The notes beneath the pieces are model-generated. The model searched no databases. It saw only the letters and a list, made by a program, of their open reading frames with translations, and was not told the origin of the DNA. A program made the translations under genes and the position numbers. Of a DNA stretch of 64,000 nt, positions 15,801 to 24,389 are shown piece by piece. The DNA is from an uncultured Eubacteriales bacterium (GTDB lineage Bacteria > Bacillota > Clostridia > Oscillospirales > Oscillospiraceae), in the NCBI GenBank assembly GCA_900544295.1, contig UQUO01000001.1:186001-250000 (forward strand), in the 5' to 3' direction. Each line of letters opens with the position of its first letter. The first letter of the stretch is position 1.

Positions 15801-17480
15801 TCAAGCCCCTTTGGACAGTTCCTTTGTATCAACTTCCCTTTCTGGGCTTTCGTCGATCTCTCCTATGAAACGGTAAAATATCTTTATGCTCTGTCTGTAG
15901 CTCTGTTTATGGCTTGTCACGCGTTTGCCTTCGGGCAGGAGCTTCGGGCCTATCTCGATGCGCTCTATGAAGGTGTGGAGGATGTCCCGGTCCAGCTTCT
16001 CGATATGCGTGTACTTCTTCGCAAGCTCGAAGAACTCCGTGTAGGCTTCCCTCACCTTGTCCGATTCCAAGCGTCCTGCTCTAAGTTCCGCCGCTCTCCG
16101 ATCCAGCTCCTTCATCTCGTCCGAGAGCTTCCTGGCCATGTTCTCAAGCTGCGTGTCGCTCAGGATGCCGGAGGCGTTGTCGCGGTACATCCTCTCCAGC
16201 ATACGGCTTGAGTTTTCAAGCTGCTTTTCAATGAGCCGCAGCTGCTTCGGCACAGCCGCCTCTCCTGAAAGCTCACGGGCGCGCTCGACGGCCTTGCGCG
16301 TGATCTCCTCCGTCTCCTCCCTGCTGAACTCTATCAGCTTTTCCAGGTCGCGCCGGACTATCTCCACGAGGTCGTCATAGCGTATCCTCGCGCCCGCCTC
16401 GCAGCGGTGCGTTGAGCGCGAAGAGAGGTTGTTGCACACGAGATACCAGTATTTCTCCCGCTCGCCCTTGTACACCGAACCGCCGGAGCACATCGCCGCG
16501 CCGCAGCTGGCGCAGAAGGCCACGCCGCCGAAGATGCTGTGGCGGAAGGCCGGGTTTGCGGCGTTGGACTTGGTATTCTCTCCGAGATAGTGCTCCGCCA
16601 GCTCGAACTGCTCAAGGCTTACGAGCGCCTCGTGCGTGTTCTCTGTGACGAACCAGTCCTCCTCCGGCACTTGCAGCTTCTTCTTAGATTTGACACTGAC
16701 CTTTCGGCTCCGTCCGAGTATGGTGTGGCCCAGGTAGACTCGGTTGCGCAGAATGCGCTTGACGGTCGTGTAGTTCCAGGCGTCCGAGACCCGGGCTGCG
16801 CCGCGCTCCGTGAACTCGTCGCGGCACTCCGCCCGGTACTTGAGCGGGGGCATTACCCCTTCCCTCGTCAGCCTCGCGGCTATCGAGCGCGTGGACTCCC
16901 CTGCCGCCGCCAGGGCAAAGATGCGCTGCACCACCGGCGCGGTGTTCTCATCGGGGACGAGCTGGTCCGTGGTGTTGCGGGCCTTTTTGTAGCCATATGG
17001 CGGGCAGGCGGCGTATTTGCCGTTTCTGCGTTTGTTTTCCAATACCGCTCGCACCTTGCGCGAGGTGTCGCGCAGGTAGACGTCGTTCATGGCGAACTGG
17101 AACGGGGCCATCATGTTATCGCTGGTTGAGTCGAAATTGTCCTGCGGCGCTATATAACGGATGCCGTTCTCAGGGAAGAATCGCTCGGCATAGTAGCTCG
17201 ACTCTGACATATCCCTGCCGAGCCGGGACAGGTCCTTGGTGACGACCATGTTCGCCTGCCCTGTGCTCAGGTGCCGCAGCATGGCCTGGAAGCCGGGCCG
17301 GTCAAAGTTGCCTCCGGAGAAGCCGTCATCCACGAACTCACGGACTATGATGATGCCGTGGCTGCGGCAATAGCTCTCGACCATCTCCCTTTGGTTCATT
17401 ATACTTGAAGACTCGCCGCGCTTTTTTTCCTCGTCCGAGAGCCGGTAATAGGTGTCGGCAAGTCTGAGCTGGGTCCCCAA
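15801..17480 (-). CDS. Large serine recombinase (site-specific integrase/excisionase)
   Basis: 559 residues from TTG 17480, 8 nt after AGGAGG. It has the resolvase catalytic domain with nucleophile Ser15 (YYRLSDEE), FVDDGFSGGNFDRPGF and VVTKDLSRLGRD. The recombinase domain follows (RKVRAVLENKRRNGKYAACP, PPYGYKK), then a zinc ribbon (CASCGAAMC ... CNNLSSRSTHRC, ~320-370) and a C-terminal coiled coil. It lies 25 bp inside the left junction with its 3' end toward it, the usual place for a large serine integrase. It probably made this insertion and, with a directionality factor, could excise it. All catalytic motifs appear intact. Confidence 0.94.
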   Translation of the reverse strand: MGTQLRLADTYYRLSDEEKKRGESSSIMNQREMVESYCRSHGIIIVREFVDDGFSGGNFDRPGFQAMLRHLSTGQANMVVTKDLSRLGRDMSESSYYAERFFPENGIRYIAPQDNFDSTSDNMMAPFQFAMNDVYLRDTSRKVRAVLENKRRNGKYAACPPYGYKKARNTTDQLVPDENTAPVVQRIFALAAAGESTRSIAARLTREGVMPPLKYRAECRDEFTERGAARVSDAWNYTTVKRILRNRVYLGHTILGRSRKVSVKSKKKLQVPEEDWFVTENTHEALVSLEQFELAEHYLGENTKSNAANPAFRHSIFGGVAFCASCGAAMCSGGSVYKGEREKYWYLVCNNLSSRSTHRCEAGARIRYDDLVEIVRRDLEKLIEFSREETEEITRKAVERARELSGEAAVPKQLRLIEKQLENSSRMLERMYRDNASGILSDTQLENMARKLSDEMKELDRRAAELRAGRLESDKVREAYTEFFELAKKYTHIEKLDRDILHTFIERIEIGPKLLPEGKRVTSHKQSYRQSIKIFYRFIGEIDESPEREVDTKELSKGA

Positions 17481-17525
17481 CAGCTTTCCTCCTTTCCGAA
17501 TAGGGACCGCCCGTACATGGTGATA

Positions 17526-17741
17526 TTATACCACCGGCCTGTCCGGGCGGTCAAAGCTGTGGATCATGCCAGCAGAGGCAACGATTTCCTCCACCACGGC
17601 CTGTTTGGCGGTCCTGTGTCCCGTGAACACCCGCTCGACGATGTAAACAGCACCGCCAAGCTCATGCAGGCAGCTGTCCTCATACACGGTGTTTGCGGGA
17701 TTGGCCGCGTTTCTTTGCCTTCTCGCCGCGCTGTGCTGCAT
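17526..17741 (-). CDS. TnpW-like small element protein
   Basis: 71 residues from ATG 17741, with GGAGG 8 nt upstream. The central stretch ELGGAVYIVERVFTGHR then TAKQAVVEEIVA resembles the short TnpW-type proteins found beside large serine recombinases in Clostridia elements. It sits 45 bp upstream of the recombinase on the same strand and is probably co-transcribed. The function is not established; a role as accessory or directionality factor is only a suggestion. Confidence 0.55.
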   Translation of the reverse strand: MQHSAARRQRNAANPANTVYEDSCLHELGGAVYIVERVFTGHRTAKQAVVEEIVASAGMIHSFDRPDRPVV

Positions 17742-17756
17742 ACGCTTCACCTCCAT

Positions 17757-18237
17757 GCTTCAAGTGTTCCCGCTTTTGCTGTCAGGTAGTACTCTCCTAC
17801 TCAGACATAGCGATTTAGGTTTACTGTTTGTACGCCGTATTTGCCACGCGCCCCGGCGGTGAGGGGATACAGCGAGCCGCCGCTGGCGCGGCTGTCATAG
17901 CTCCGCGGTGCCGATCGACGTACACCGCAGGGCTGCCCCCAAGTCCTCGGGAGCGCGTGAGCAAGCACCTTTATCCACCGCGCTTTCATTGCGAAGCGGC
18001 TTGCCAAAGCCGTTTTTGAGGCCGCGTTCATCACTCAGGCTTACGCCGTCATCGCGCCGCGCCCCGCGTCGCTGACCGTCTCCGGTCACGCAGGCTCTGT
18101 GCTCGCTGTACCGTGTATTAAGTTGTCCAAGGCTGTCAAAAAGGCGCCTCTATAAATACCGGTTTTTAGCCCGATTTTTACAGGGTCTAAACTGTCGAAA
18201 TATGTTGTTCATAAAAATTTTACAATTTGTCGTCCTC
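17757..18237. other. No recognisable gene (480 bp)
   Basis: Only short frames without family resemblance are seen. The stretch lies between the TnpW-like gene and the broken sigma-like gene, where intact relatives usually carry transfer genes, so it may be a deletion scar. Confidence 0.4.
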
Positions 18238-18711
18238 TTACACACTGTTTCTATGAGCCCCAAGTTTCTTTATCGCCCGTTGTATCGAGTCTGCAACAGC
18301 GTTTACGCTCACGCCATCCTCAGCAGCAATATCTGCAAGCTCGCACCCGCAGGCGAAGCGCCGCCAGAGTCAGCTGAACTGTGTGTCCGTTAGCAGAGAG
18401 CGAATATGCGAGACCAAATCGTCTCTCGTCTTCTGCTCGGCAGCATTGGGTTTACCGGATAAACACTCGTTCTCTCTATCGCTCAGAAAGTACGCGGCAG
18501 CCAACGAAAGTCGCCTGTCGTTGTATGCGCGATCCCGGCGCTCGGACTGCTTGTAGTCAGCGGCAGACCAGCCCTTCCACCTTTGAAATTCTTCATCACT
18601 CTCGAAGTCAGCTCGTGTGAGACGCACATCCTCGCCGGTTGCGCTGCGGCAGACGATGGCCTCGGCGTCTGTCTTGTTGGCCGCGTAGTCGCTATATGTA
18701 TTTTTGTACAT
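18238..18711 (-). pseudogene. Sigma-70-like regulator of the element, interrupted by TGA
   Basis: Starts at ATG 18711 after AAAGGAGG. The first 113 codons (MYKNTYSDYAANKTDAEAIV, then EEFQRWKGWSAADYKQSERRDR) match the small sigma-70-like ORF common in Tn1549-type elements. The frame meets TGA at 18370-18372 and then continues open as LWRRFACGCELADIAAEDGV and VSVNAVADSIQRAIKKL, a region-4-like helix-turn-helix, to TAA at 18238. A nonsense mutation that removes the DNA-binding helix is the simplest reading. Confidence 0.7.
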
Positions 18712-18994
18712 ATGTAAAAACCTCCTTTGTTTTGGTGATAACCAAATCAAAGGAGGCGCGCGCGGGCATGGTAACAAATAAACGCAGGCTACTGAGACGT
18801 AGCTTGCGTCTTTTCGCAATATCATAAGTTAATTCCCCGCCATAGTGAAAATTGGGATATGGAGTATTAAGTTGTCCAATTATGCCGACGAAAGGGATTA
18901 AACCATAGATTTCATGCGAACACTGTCGGATTATGCGCATGACAGCAAACTGGATATGTCATAACATAGCAAGCATGAACTTCGTATACATAGC

Positions 18995-19030
18995 AAAAAT
19001 GCCCCGGAAACAAATATCCGGGGCATTTTT
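18995..19030. terminator. Strong bidirectional terminator
   Basis: AAAAATGCCCCGGA / TCCGGGGCATTTTT around an 8-base loop, with A and T runs on opposite sides. Confidence 0.75.
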
Positions 19031-19153
19031 GTCGAGTATGCGTGTTAGAAAGCCTTGATTCAGTTAATTTGTCGAAACATGAATAAAATCGTCATCTATT
19101 GCCTCTTAGCGTGCAGATATTGATTGTTAATGCGCAGAAATTGCAGTTTTGGA

Positions 19154-19240
19154 TTGACACAGCAAATGGAAATGGCTATAATTTACTAAAGCGAATGGAC
19201 CTGTCGCAGAATGGAAGAATTCTGCGGCAGGTTTTCTTTA
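19154..19240 (+). ncRNA. Consensus promoter directly followed by a terminator; possible short RNA
   Basis: TTGACA (19154-19159), 17-bp spacer, TATAAT (19177-19182). About ten bases after the expected start, a 13-bp hairpin (CCTGTCGCAGAAT / ATTCTGCGGCAGG, loop GGAAG) with TTTTCTTT ends at ~19240. A transcript of ~50 nt would result. It may be a small RNA or the stranded leader of a lost gene. The rest of 18712-19367 holds no gene I can support. Confidence 0.4.
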
Positions 19241-19367
19241 GCTGGGAAAGAGGAGATCAGGTCTAAAACTCATAATATGCGGCTCTACTCGGCCAAAATG
19301 TGTACAACAAATCTGACCCAGACCGTTTGCCTGCGCCTATGTGGAGAACTTTTCTGTTTTTCTGGGC

Positions 19368-20222
19368 TTACGAGGTCATTTTCATGGACACACGGGTCTG
19401 GAGCCTGCCCTGCTCCCGCTTCATCCACAGCTTTTTCAGGTCAAAGGCCAGGGCCAGCAGGAACAGCTCCGTGCGGATGTTGGCCTTGCCCCAGGTTAAA
19501 AAACGGCGGAATCCAAAGTCATTCTTCAGCAGACCAAAGGCGCCTTCCACCTGAATAGAGCGGCAAAGACGCAGATGGAGCCCTCGCTGGGTCATGATAT
19601 TCTTCTCTGCCTGCTCCCGCTTCTCCCAGAAGGTTTTCTTGAGAACGAGCTCCTTGGGCCTGTCCGGATCCTTGGCCCGGCAGCACTGTGCCCGGCAGGG
19701 ACAGCCGCTGCAATCCTCACACCGGTACAAGGCGGTGGACACAAGCTGTCCGTCCTGCACCTCCGTTGTCTCCCGCCTCAGATACAGCTTCCTTCCCTGG
19801 GCGCAGGTGAAGCTGTCTTCTTCGGGGTCATATTTCATGTTCTCAATGCGGCCCACCTGCTTTTGAAACTTCCTGGTCCTCTTCTGCTCGTAGTTGGCGG
19901 GCTTTATGAAGCACATTTGGCCATTCTGCTCCAAATACAGATAGTTCTCCAGGCTTTCATAACCCGCATCCGCCACCACTTCCTCGTAGCGGGCCTGGTG
20001 CCGCTGAGACAGCTTCTCCAGCATGGGACGCAGCGTCCTCACATCCGTGCGGTCTGAGAATGCTTCCAACCCGGTGATGTATTCGCTGTTTACCGCGATC
20101 TGGACATTGTACCCAGGCTTGAGCTGGCCGTTTCTCATGTGGTCCTCTTTCATCCGCATAAAGGTGGCATCCGGGTCGGTTTTAGAGCAGCTGTTGCGTC
20201 CTTCTCCCATGGTGGAGAGCAT
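19368..20222 (-). pseudogene. IS1182-family transposase, 5'-truncated
   Basis: About 280 codons of the C-terminal part of an IS1182/DDE transposase. It shows LKPGYNVQIAVNSEYITG (start of the catalytic DDE domain), VADAGYESLENYLYL, the cysteine block CEDCSGCPCRAQCC and the end NDFGFRRFLTWGKANIRTE. The N-terminal ~200 residues are missing. At 20220-20221 the sequence changes abruptly into a fragment of an unrelated oxidoreductase. It is a relic, not an active insertion sequence. Confidence 0.85.
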
Positions 20223-20850
20223 TGGCTGTGCGACAAACGGAAAATGTGTTTACGCTGACGGTTTCGACACCTATCTGCGCGAAAATATCCAGACTGCGCA
20301 GGCAATCATCATCGCTTTCACGATCAAAGATCACTCAATGGGCAGCCGCTTCAAAATGTACGATGACAGACAGTTCTGCAACGGACACCGCACTGTCACC
20401 ATGGGAAAGCCTTTCGGCTATATTATCAGCGGCGATTACCGGGCGGAGAAAAATCTGCAGACGATCATAGAGGGACGTGCAGAGGTCGGAGGGAATTTTC
20501 TCGCGGGAATTGCGACCGATGAAAAGGATACGGATCGTTCCATCGATACTCTTGCGGCAAAAATCGTCTATGCGGCAGAACATCATTACGTTCAGCCGTC
20601 CAACTTTCTCGGCGTCGGCGGGATGAAGATATTCCGCGATTTGATCTGGCTCATGCAGAGCATGATGAAGGCGGATCACAAGTTCTACATATCACACGGT
20701 CAGTACGATTTCCCGCAGAAAAAGTGCGGTACGATGATGAAAATGTATCTCGTCGGTGCACTGATGTCTAACGAAAAGCTTATGAAAAAAGCCGGGAATA
20801 AAGTGAAAGAGGGCATGATTGCCCCGTATATAAAGGCACTTGAAAAATAA
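20221..20850 (+). pseudogene. Flavodoxin-fold NAD(P)H/FMN oxidoreductase, 5'-truncated
   Basis: About 208 codons read in frame from the transposase edge (CATNGKCVYADGFDTYL, IIIAFTIKDHSMGSRFKMY, KPFGYIISGDYR) to TAA at 20850. This is the distal part of an FMN-binding flavodoxin-like reductase. It has no plausible start codon of its own inside the homologous region, and its 5' end was replaced by the IS1182 relic. Not expected to be functional. Confidence 0.7.
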
Positions 20851-20878
20851 TGACGAGTCCAAACGGAGGTAACCAGTC

Positions 20879-21565
20879 ATGCTGGAAGAAGGCAGCATAG
20901 AACAATTATTACTTACACGGTTATCCAAAAGTGAGTTCAAAAAATGGGTAGATAACAGTTCTGCGCCATACAAGGAATTAATGGCATATTACAGATGCGC
21001 CATTATGGCGATAGAAACAAAGTTCCGCATACTAAATGAAGAACTGTCCATACAATATGATCGCAACCCAATTGAAACCATAAAAAGCAGATTGAAATCA
21101 CCGGAAAGCATTTTTGACAAAATTACAAGAAAAGGGTGCCCGTTAACAGTCGAAAGCATAGAAGAGAATATAACGGATATTGCCGGGGTCAGAGTTATCT
21201 GCTCGTTTCCGTCTGACATTTATATGCTTGCCAATGCGTTTGAAAAGCAAGATGATATACATGTAATAACCCGCAAGGATTATATTAGCAATCCAAAGCC
21301 AAACGGATACCGCAGTCTTCACTTAATCGTTGATACCCCAATTTTCCTTCATGACAGAAAGCGATATATGAAAGTTGAGGTGCAGTTCAGGACAATTGCA
21401 ATGGACTGGTGGGCAAGTACCGAGCACAAAACACGCTATAAAAAAGATATTTTTGAAAGCGAAGCAATCAAATACGAGCTTTCCGATTGCGCAAGAATAG
21501 CCGAAGAGCTTGACCAACGTATGGAGCAACTATATACAATAACTAGGCAAAGTAAGAAGATGTGA
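20879..21565 (+). CDS. Small alarmone synthetase (RelQ/RelP-like (p)ppGpp synthetase)
   Basis: 228 residues, right for a single-domain synthetase without hydrolase or TGS/ACT domains. The RelA/SpoT synthetase motifs are present: ITDIAGVRVICSFPSDIY, NPKPNGYRSLH (substrate G-loop) and VEVQFRTIAMDWWASTEHK, the last with the catalytic Glu/Gln region. It would transfer pyrophosphate from ATP to GDP or GTP. Preceded by CGGAGGTAACC. It follows the broken reductase by 28 bp and stands alone among relics, so it may be intact cargo or left over from an older island. Confidence 0.9.
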   Translation: MLEEGSIEQLLLTRLSKSEFKKWVDNSSAPYKELMAYYRCAIMAIETKFRILNEELSIQYDRNPIETIKSRLKSPESIFDKITRKGCPLTVESIEENITDIAGVRVICSFPSDIYMLANAFEKQDDIHVITRKDYISNPKPNGYRSLHLIVDTPIFLHDRKRYMKVEVQFRTIAMDWWASTEHKTRYKKDIFESEAIKYELSDCARIAEELDQRMEQLYTITRQSKKM

Positions 21566-21728
21566 GTATCATTCGCATTATACAGATCACTTCAGTGAAA
21601 ATCGTTTGGCGGAAGTAAATAATGAACAGCAATCTGTGAATTTCATTGTTAAGTGCCTTGATGCTATGGCAGCGCTTGCATGAAAAACATGCGCCCCTGT
21701 AAAAAGAATCAGGTCCAAACAGACGTGC

Positions 21729-21751
21729 GGTGGCAGGATAATCCCTGCCAC
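21729..21751. repeat. Hairpin between the alarmone synthetase and resolvase relic
   Basis: GGTGGCAGG / CCTGCCACC with loop ATAATC; no T run. The remainder of 21566-21761 holds no gene I can support. Confidence 0.4.
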
Positions 21752-21761
21752 CGTGCGTCCA

Positions 21762-22080
21762 TTATAAACAGATTAGATTATGATTAACAATTCCCTTTAT
21801 CGTCCACAGCCTGCAGTCTTTTTCCATACAATGGTTAAGAATTTCCATGATCATGAACAGATTCCTTCCGAGACGGGAAAGCTCAGAACAAATGATAATA
21901 TCACCCGCATGAACACTTTCCAGAAGGAGTCCAAGCTTACGCTTATCATAATGCTTTGTCCCGCTTATGGTTTCCTCAATCCATCCGTCAATGTGTATAC
22001 TCTCCTTCTCACAGAACTTGTTGATTTCAAACCTCTGATTTTCAACAGTCTGTTTGTCGCTGCTGACTCTTATGTATTAT
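21762..22080 (-). pseudogene. Serine resolvase/invertase N-terminal domain, 5'-truncated
   Basis: The minus strand reads RVSSDKQTVENQRFEINKFC, then GDIIICSELSRLGRNLFMI, to a TAA at 21762. The catalytic Ser region (RVSS) and SRLGR are clear small-resolvase motifs. A stop codon precedes it directly, the start codon is lost, and the C-terminal HTH is absent, so it is a fragment. At 22080 it abuts a fragment of a tyrosine integrase. Confidence 0.75.
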
Positions 22081-22081
22081 G

Positions 22082-22120
22082 AAGGTCTGCGGAAACTGTT
22101 ACAACCGCAAATATGACCTG
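22082..22120 (+). pseudogene. 39-bp tyrosine-integrase fragment
   Basis: The sequence encoding MKVCGNCYNRKYD is almost identical to codons at 41757-41795 inside the integrase gene at the other end of the sugar block. It is a remnant of a related integrase. Confidence 0.6.
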
Positions 22121-22215
22121 CCTGTCCGAAGAAGAACAAAAACAATTTGAAAACTATTGCGAGCGCCTGCTTGCTGCTGCAGAAAAATTGACAAATAACA
22201 ATAGAACGTTTCAGA

Positions 22216-22545
22216 ACCCGAGAGGGACATTACCCGGAGCATGTACTGGCAGATAAGATCTACCGCAACCGTGAGAATCTCAGTTACTGCAAGCTGCATG
22301 GGATTCGCCTCAGCGGTCCGGCTTTGGGAAGACCCAAGAAGGATGAACGGCGTGACAGGAAACAGACTTATCTCGACCAAAACGAGCGCATTGAAGTCGA
22401 GCGGCAGTTCAGTCTTGCCAAGCGAAGATGCAATCTTGGAAAGGCTAAAACAAAAACTGGAAGAAACCATAGGTTTCACACTTGCCATGTCGATTGTGGT
22501 GCTGAATCTCAGAAAAATTCAGCATACACTTTCGCGCTGTTAGCG
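22216..22545 (+). pseudogene. DDE transposase C-terminal fragment, frameshifted
   Basis: The plus strand reads HYPEHVLADKIYRNREN, HGIRLSGPALGRPKKDE and ERIEVERQFSLAKRRC, the C-terminal part of an IS5/IS1182-type DDE transposase. Near 22440 the frame shifts and the end continues as TIGFTLAMSIVVLNLRKIQ. No start, truncated and frameshifted. Confidence 0.65.
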
Positions 22546-22964
22546 GTCAGCCGAAACGGCCATTACGGGCTCAACTGAAACAGCCAATTTGAGATCAAAC
22601 GCTTTAGCCAATTCGGCAGGACGGAAGTTCGTTTCGCATAGGCCTTCACCCCTGTCAAGGCAACCCGTAGGGCGCATTATGCGGCCTTGACAGAGGTTGA
22701 GGCGCTATGCATTTTGGTAAGTAAGAGCTGTGCGTGCGCATCTCTTATGACACATGAGCTATTCTGTGGCTATACTGATTGGACTAACATTGGTCGCTTT
22801 TAGTGAACCCGTGATGGCTTTCTTTGCCGAACCCGAACAGCGCCTGTTTTTTCGGCTTTTCTGTGAACTCTGGATGCCTCAAAGATTGCTATTTATTCAG
22901 TAGATATTACTTATAACATCTGGCATCAATAAGTGAAGCGCTTTCTCTGTTACTGATACTAAAC
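22546..22964. other. No gene; contains a 10-bp inverted repeat
   Basis: CTGTCAAGGC (22652-22661) and GCCTTGACAG (22684-22693) flank a 22-base loop and could be a transposon end. Nothing else supportable is seen. Confidence 0.35.
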
Positions 22965-23006
22965 AAACAGGGTACACGTCAGAATATCGGCGTGTACCCT
23001 GTTTTA
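22965..23006 (-). terminator. Terminator of the sugar-utilisation operon
   Basis: AAACAGGGTACACG / CGTGTACCCTGTTTT with a 12-base loop, 18 bp beyond the stop of the last operon gene. Confidence 0.8.
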
Positions 23007-23024
23007 CTCATGGTTGAATAATCA

Positions 23025-24377
23025 TTATAGAAGATTGGCTTCAGCGTTTTCAAGTTCCCCTACATCCCACAGCAAACGGCTGGCGATATACTTATCCCGG
23101 ATGTCCTTTGTCATGGTAAAAGTAGTACGGATGGCATCCTCACTATACCCGAGATAGCCCGGATCCGTGGGAGCACCCATGGCGGTCATCATGTTATAAA
23201 CTTCCTCATATTTGGGGAGCTTATCCACCACCGCCATTATTTCATCCCACTTCTCAATTATGACCTCAAGGCGTTTCGCGTGTTTTTCCGGATCGTATTT
23301 TCCTTCCCGCTTCTCGCCTTCGACCATCGCATAAGCGCCGGGGCCAATGAATTTAACCAGCTTTTCGTTCCATTCCTCCGGATTGAAGGCCTGTACATAG
23401 GCAAGCGCCTTTTCTCTGTCCGGTTTTACCGTCCTTATATAGTCGTACACCTTGAGACTCAGCAGTGTGCCGATGCCGCACTGTATGCCGTGCAGGTCGG
23501 CCTTCGCACCCTCAAAGGCCAACGAACGCATATCCCATATATGAGAGAAATAGTGCTCCATGCCGGATGCGGGGCGCGACAGCCCGGCATACTTCATCGC
23601 CATTCCGGCAATCACCATGCCCTCCATGACGGCTTTTACCGCTTCCTCGTCCCGCTTCATAAGACCCGGAGCCGCAGCGACTACCCGGTTCAGGGCGTTT
23701 TCCACCAGAGCTGCCACCACCGGGCAATAATATTCTCCTACAAGAATACTGGCTATGCGCCATTCCGTAAGGCTGATGTACTTTGCCAGCATATCGCCGA
23801 CTCCCGCGCGCAGCATGTGCATGGGAACCTCCCGGAGTATGTCTGTGTCGCCCACGATTGCCCAGGCGAAGGTGCTGTCCAGCGATACCTTCAGTCCGTC
23901 ACGCTCCATCGAAGAGGTTGCGGATGCAAAGCCATCCATGGAAGGGGCTGTACCCACGATCATATAGGTTCTGCCGGTCGCGTGAGCCAGTATTTTGCCG
24001 ATATCGTTGATGACGCCCGAGCCTATTCCGATCACAGCATCGCAGGAATAGTCAAAGTGCATTACCGCACTGCCCACAGAGTGCTCGGTAGGCGTCACAG
24101 GAGACTTCAGGAACACATAGCTCGAACACGGTATTCCGGACTCTTTCAGGACACCTGTGACCTTTTCGCCTGCCGCGGCAAAGGTGTCGTGACCCGAGAG
24201 GATAAACGGCTTTTTGCTGCCGCATTCTGCAAGGAGTGCCGGCAGTTTTCTGATTGCACCGCTTTCAATGATGCAGCGCCTGGTTCCCACGGAATGGGTC
24301 TTTCCGCACTCGCACTCAAACGGGCCCATATTGATAAGCTCTGAAAGAGACATATTTCTGATTTGTTCTGTGTTCAT
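23025..24377 (-). CDS. AraM/EgsA-type sn-glycerol-1-phosphate dehydrogenase
   Basis: 450 residues of the iron-/zinc-containing polyol dehydrogenase fold. It has the NAD(P)-binding GIGSGVINDIGK (~118-129) and GTAPSMDGFASATSSM (~142-157), and metal-binding Asp/His positions in AGVGDMLAK, MEHYFSHIWD and DLHGIQCGIGT. This family reduces dihydroxyacetone phosphate to glycerol-1-phosphate; in bacteria the gene often lies in sugar operons (araM). It is the last gene of the long minus-strand operon and lies before a terminator. The actual substrate here is open: another polyol or triose phosphate is possible. Confidence 0.85.
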   Translation of the reverse strand: MNTEQIRNMSLSELINMGPFECECGKTHSVGTRRCIIESGAIRKLPALLAECGSKKPFILSGHDTFAAAGEKVTGVLKESGIPCSSYVFLKSPVTPTEHSVGSAVMHFDYSCDAVIGIGSGVINDIGKILAHATGRTYMIVGTAPSMDGFASATSSMERDGLKVSLDSTFAWAIVGDTDILREVPMHMLRAGVGDMLAKYISLTEWRIASILVGEYYCPVVAALVENALNRVVAAAPGLMKRDEEAVKAVMEGMVIAGMAMKYAGLSRPASGMEHYFSHIWDMRSLAFEGAKADLHGIQCGIGTLLSLKVYDYIRTVKPDREKALAYVQAFNPEEWNEKLVKFIGPGAYAMVEGEKREGKYDPEKHAKRLEVIIEKWDEIMAVVDKLPKYEEVYNMMTAMGAPTDPGYLGYSEDAIRTTFTMTKDIRDKYIASRLLWDVGELENAEANLL

Positions 24378-24389
24378 ACTTGTTCCCTC

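Noticed and set aside
17801..18089. Two overlapping minus-strand frames of 64-77 codons between TnpW-like and sigma-like genes
   Set aside because: No ribosome site, low-complexity composition and no resemblance to known element proteins.
18370..18372. TGA in the sigma-like gene (and TGA 25179-25181 in the epimerase) as selenocysteine or reassigned codons
   Set aside because: No selenocysteine hairpin was evident, these families have no Sec at those places, and many intact genes in the window use TGA as a stop.
20023..20220. Start of the FMN reductase frame at 20023
   Set aside because: This part is antisense to the IS1182 transposase and shows no reductase similarity; the reductase sequence begins at 20221.
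22652..22693. Inverted repeat as a terminator
   Set aside because: No T run on either strand and a 22-base loop; kept only as a possible transposon end.
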